Assembly: GCA_010365175.1 (NCBI GenBank)
Contig: JAAFGW010000121.1
Coordinates: 1-8,272 of the forward strand
Reading direction: 5' to 3'
DNA from: Sulfuriferula multivorans
GTDB lineage: Bacteria > Pseudomonadota > Gammaproteobacteria > Burkholderiales > Thiobacillaceae
Length of the DNA: 8,272 nt
Both the position numbers and the translations under genes were made by a program. Of the stretch, positions 7,024 to 8,272 are shown piece after piece (position 1 is the stretch's first letter; each line of letters opens with the position of its first letter). A model generated the notes under the pieces. It did not search any database, was not told the origin of the DNA, and was given only the letters and a program-made list of their open reading frames with translations.

Positions 7024-8272
7024 CCCCGCAAGCTTTTATCGCCAAGTGGCGCGACAACGCGCTGACGGAAAAAGCTGGCGCGCAGGCGCACTTCGAAGAC
7101 CTGTGTGCATTGCTGGGAATGGAGCCACCGCGCATCAAAGGCGAATATCAATACGAATGCGGCCTAGTCAAGAAAAGCAGCGCGAGCCAAGGCTGGGCGG
7201 ATGTGTGGAAGCGCGGTTGTTTCGCGTGGGAATACAAAGCGCCGGGCAAGGATTTGGGCGCGGCGCTCAAACAGTTGATGGGTTACGCTTTGGTGCTCGA
7301 CAACCCGCCGCTGCTGGTTGTCTCCGACCGCACCCGCATCGAAATCCATACCCATTTCACCGGCACGCCGTCCGAAGTTCACACGATCCCGCTAACCGAC
7401 ATCGGCCAGCCGCTCAACCTGCAAATGCTGCGCTGGCTGTTCGAGTCGCCCGAGCGCTTCAAGCCCAGCACCACCACCTACGCCGTTACCGAAGAAGCCG
7501 CGCACAAAATGGGCGCATTGGCGGCACGCCTGAACGCACAAGGCAACATACCACTTAAAACCGCACACTTCCTGATCCAGTGCGTGTTCTGCATGTTTGC
7601 CGAAGACGCCCATCTGCTGCCTAAAAAACTGTTCGAGACGGTTCTCGACAAATCCAACCCAGACGGCGCCAAAGCGCAAAAACGCCTCACCGAATTATTT
7701 GAAGCGATGCGTAAAGGTGGCGACTTCGCGCTGGAGACCATTCCCTGGTTCAATGGCGGCCTGTTCGAAGAAATCGCCGTGCCCGCCCTCACCACCGCTG
7801 ACGTCGTGCAACTGCTCGACGCCGCGCGCATGGACTGGGGCGCAATCGAACCGGCGATCCTCGGCACGCTGTTCGAGCGCGGCCTCAACCCCGACATGCG
7901 CAGCCAGCTAGGCGCGCACTACACCGACCCCGCCACCATCCTCAAGCTGATTCGACCGGTGATCGAAGCGCCGCTGCTGGCCGAATGGCAGCCGGTCAAG
8001 GCGCGCATCGCCTGTTTGATGGAAAGTTATATCCAGGGCGGTAAAGGTTCGAAAACCGCGCACCGCGAAGCCCAAACCGCGTTTGCTGGATTCATCGCGC
8101 GCCTCAAATCCTATCGCGTGCTCGACCCCGCCTGCGGCAGCGGCAACTTTTTATATCTGGCGCTGAAAACGCTCAAAGATATGGAACACCGCGCCAACCT
8201 CGAAGCCGAGTCCCTCGGCCTGCACCGCGAACTGGTGATCGAAACCAGCCCCGCCAACGTGCTCGGTATCGA
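7020..8272 (+). CDS. MmeI-like type IIG/IIL restriction-modification enzyme (N-terminal part)
   Basis: Single-polypeptide restriction endonuclease and DNA methyltransferase, open through the right edge; 417 codons are present of an expected 900-1000. Residues 1-150 form the MmeI N-terminal nuclease: D61, then nine residues, then E71-Y-K73, the same D-X9-ExK spacing as D70/E80/K82 of MmeI. A helical linker follows at about 160-270 (HFLIQCVFCMFAEDAHLLP, 183-201). The methyltransferase approach GTLFERGL...LGAHYTDPATI lies at 282-307, and SAM-binding motif I, LDPACGSGNFLYLAL, at 368-382. The NPPY/F catalytic motif and target-recognition domain must lie beyond the window. The frame is closed by a stop at 6900-6902 and contains no ATG, GTG or TTG before 7020, and MTPQAFIAKW is a normal family start, so the start is firm. 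It modifies and cuts DNA in the cytoplasm as phage defence. Recognition sequence cannot be told from this part. Confidence 0.9.
   Translation, partial: MTPQAFIAKWRDNALTEKAGAQAHFEDLCALLGMEPPRIKGEYQYECGLVKKSSASQGWADVWKRGCFAWEYKAPGKDLGAALKQLMGYALVLDNPPLLVVSDRTRIEIHTHFTGTPSEVHTIPLTDIGQPLNLQMLRWLFESPERFKPSTTTYAVTEEAAHKMGALAARLNAQGNIPLKTAHFLIQCVFCMFAEDAHLLPKKLFETVLDKSNPDGAKAQKRLTELFEAMRKGGDFALETIPWFNGGLFEEIAVPALTTADVVQLLDAARMDWGAIEPAILGTLFERGLNPDMRSQLGAHYTDPATILKLIRPVIEAPLLAEWQPVKARIACLMESYIQGGKGSKTAHREAQTAFAGFIARLKSYRVLDPACGSGNFLYLALKTLKDMEHRANLEAESLGLHRELVIETSPANVLGI

Noticed and set aside
7046..7558. 170-codon rightward frame inside the R-M gene
   Set aside because: Different frame from the continuous MmeI-like frame, arginine/histidine-rich and without recognisable motifs.

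Overview
The window looks like a chromosomal segment of a GC-rich Gram-negative bacterium, most likely a betaproteobacterium (inference). The support is the mreB/gatCAB divergence, a DUF4124 periplasmic protein, and pyrE placed head-to-head with a Crc-like exonuclease III. Protein-level resemblance suggests the Nitrosomonadales/Burkholderiales side, but genus cannot be set without a search. I see no tRNA, rRNA, CRISPR array, transposase or integrase.

Region 1 (1-3955) is housekeeping. mreB, cut by the left edge, is transcribed leftward. A roughly 100-base intergenic region holds overlapping candidate -10 elements for both directions and an 8-bp inverted repeat. From it the gatC-gatA-gatB operon runs rightward; it encodes the tRNA-dependent amidotransferase that makes Gln-tRNA(Gln) and/or Asn-tRNA(Asn). 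A 12-bp-stem hairpin at 3917-3951 separates gatB from the convergent leftward operon.

Region 2 (4008-6050) holds pyrE and, overlapping its 3' end by 11 bases, a secreted DUF4124/coiled-coil protein, both leftward. Divergent from pyrE across only 41 bases is an exonuclease III family gene. Its sequence style is that of Pseudomonas Crc, and its pyrE neighbour is the same, but every expected catalytic residue is present.

Region 3 (6080-8272) is accessory. It begins 29 bases after the exonuclease stop. It carries dinD, an ORF of at most 19 codons plus stop, and the first 417 codons of an MmeI-like (type IIG/IIL) restriction-modification enzyme, which runs off the right edge. The three reading frames are chained by two ATGA stop/start overlaps. 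The enzyme has the D-X9-ExK nuclease signature and the start of an N6-adenine methyltransferase domain. Joining DinD, a known modulator of RecA-dependent strand exchange in E. coli, to a single-polypeptide R-M enzyme in one translationally coupled unit is the most interesting feature of the window.
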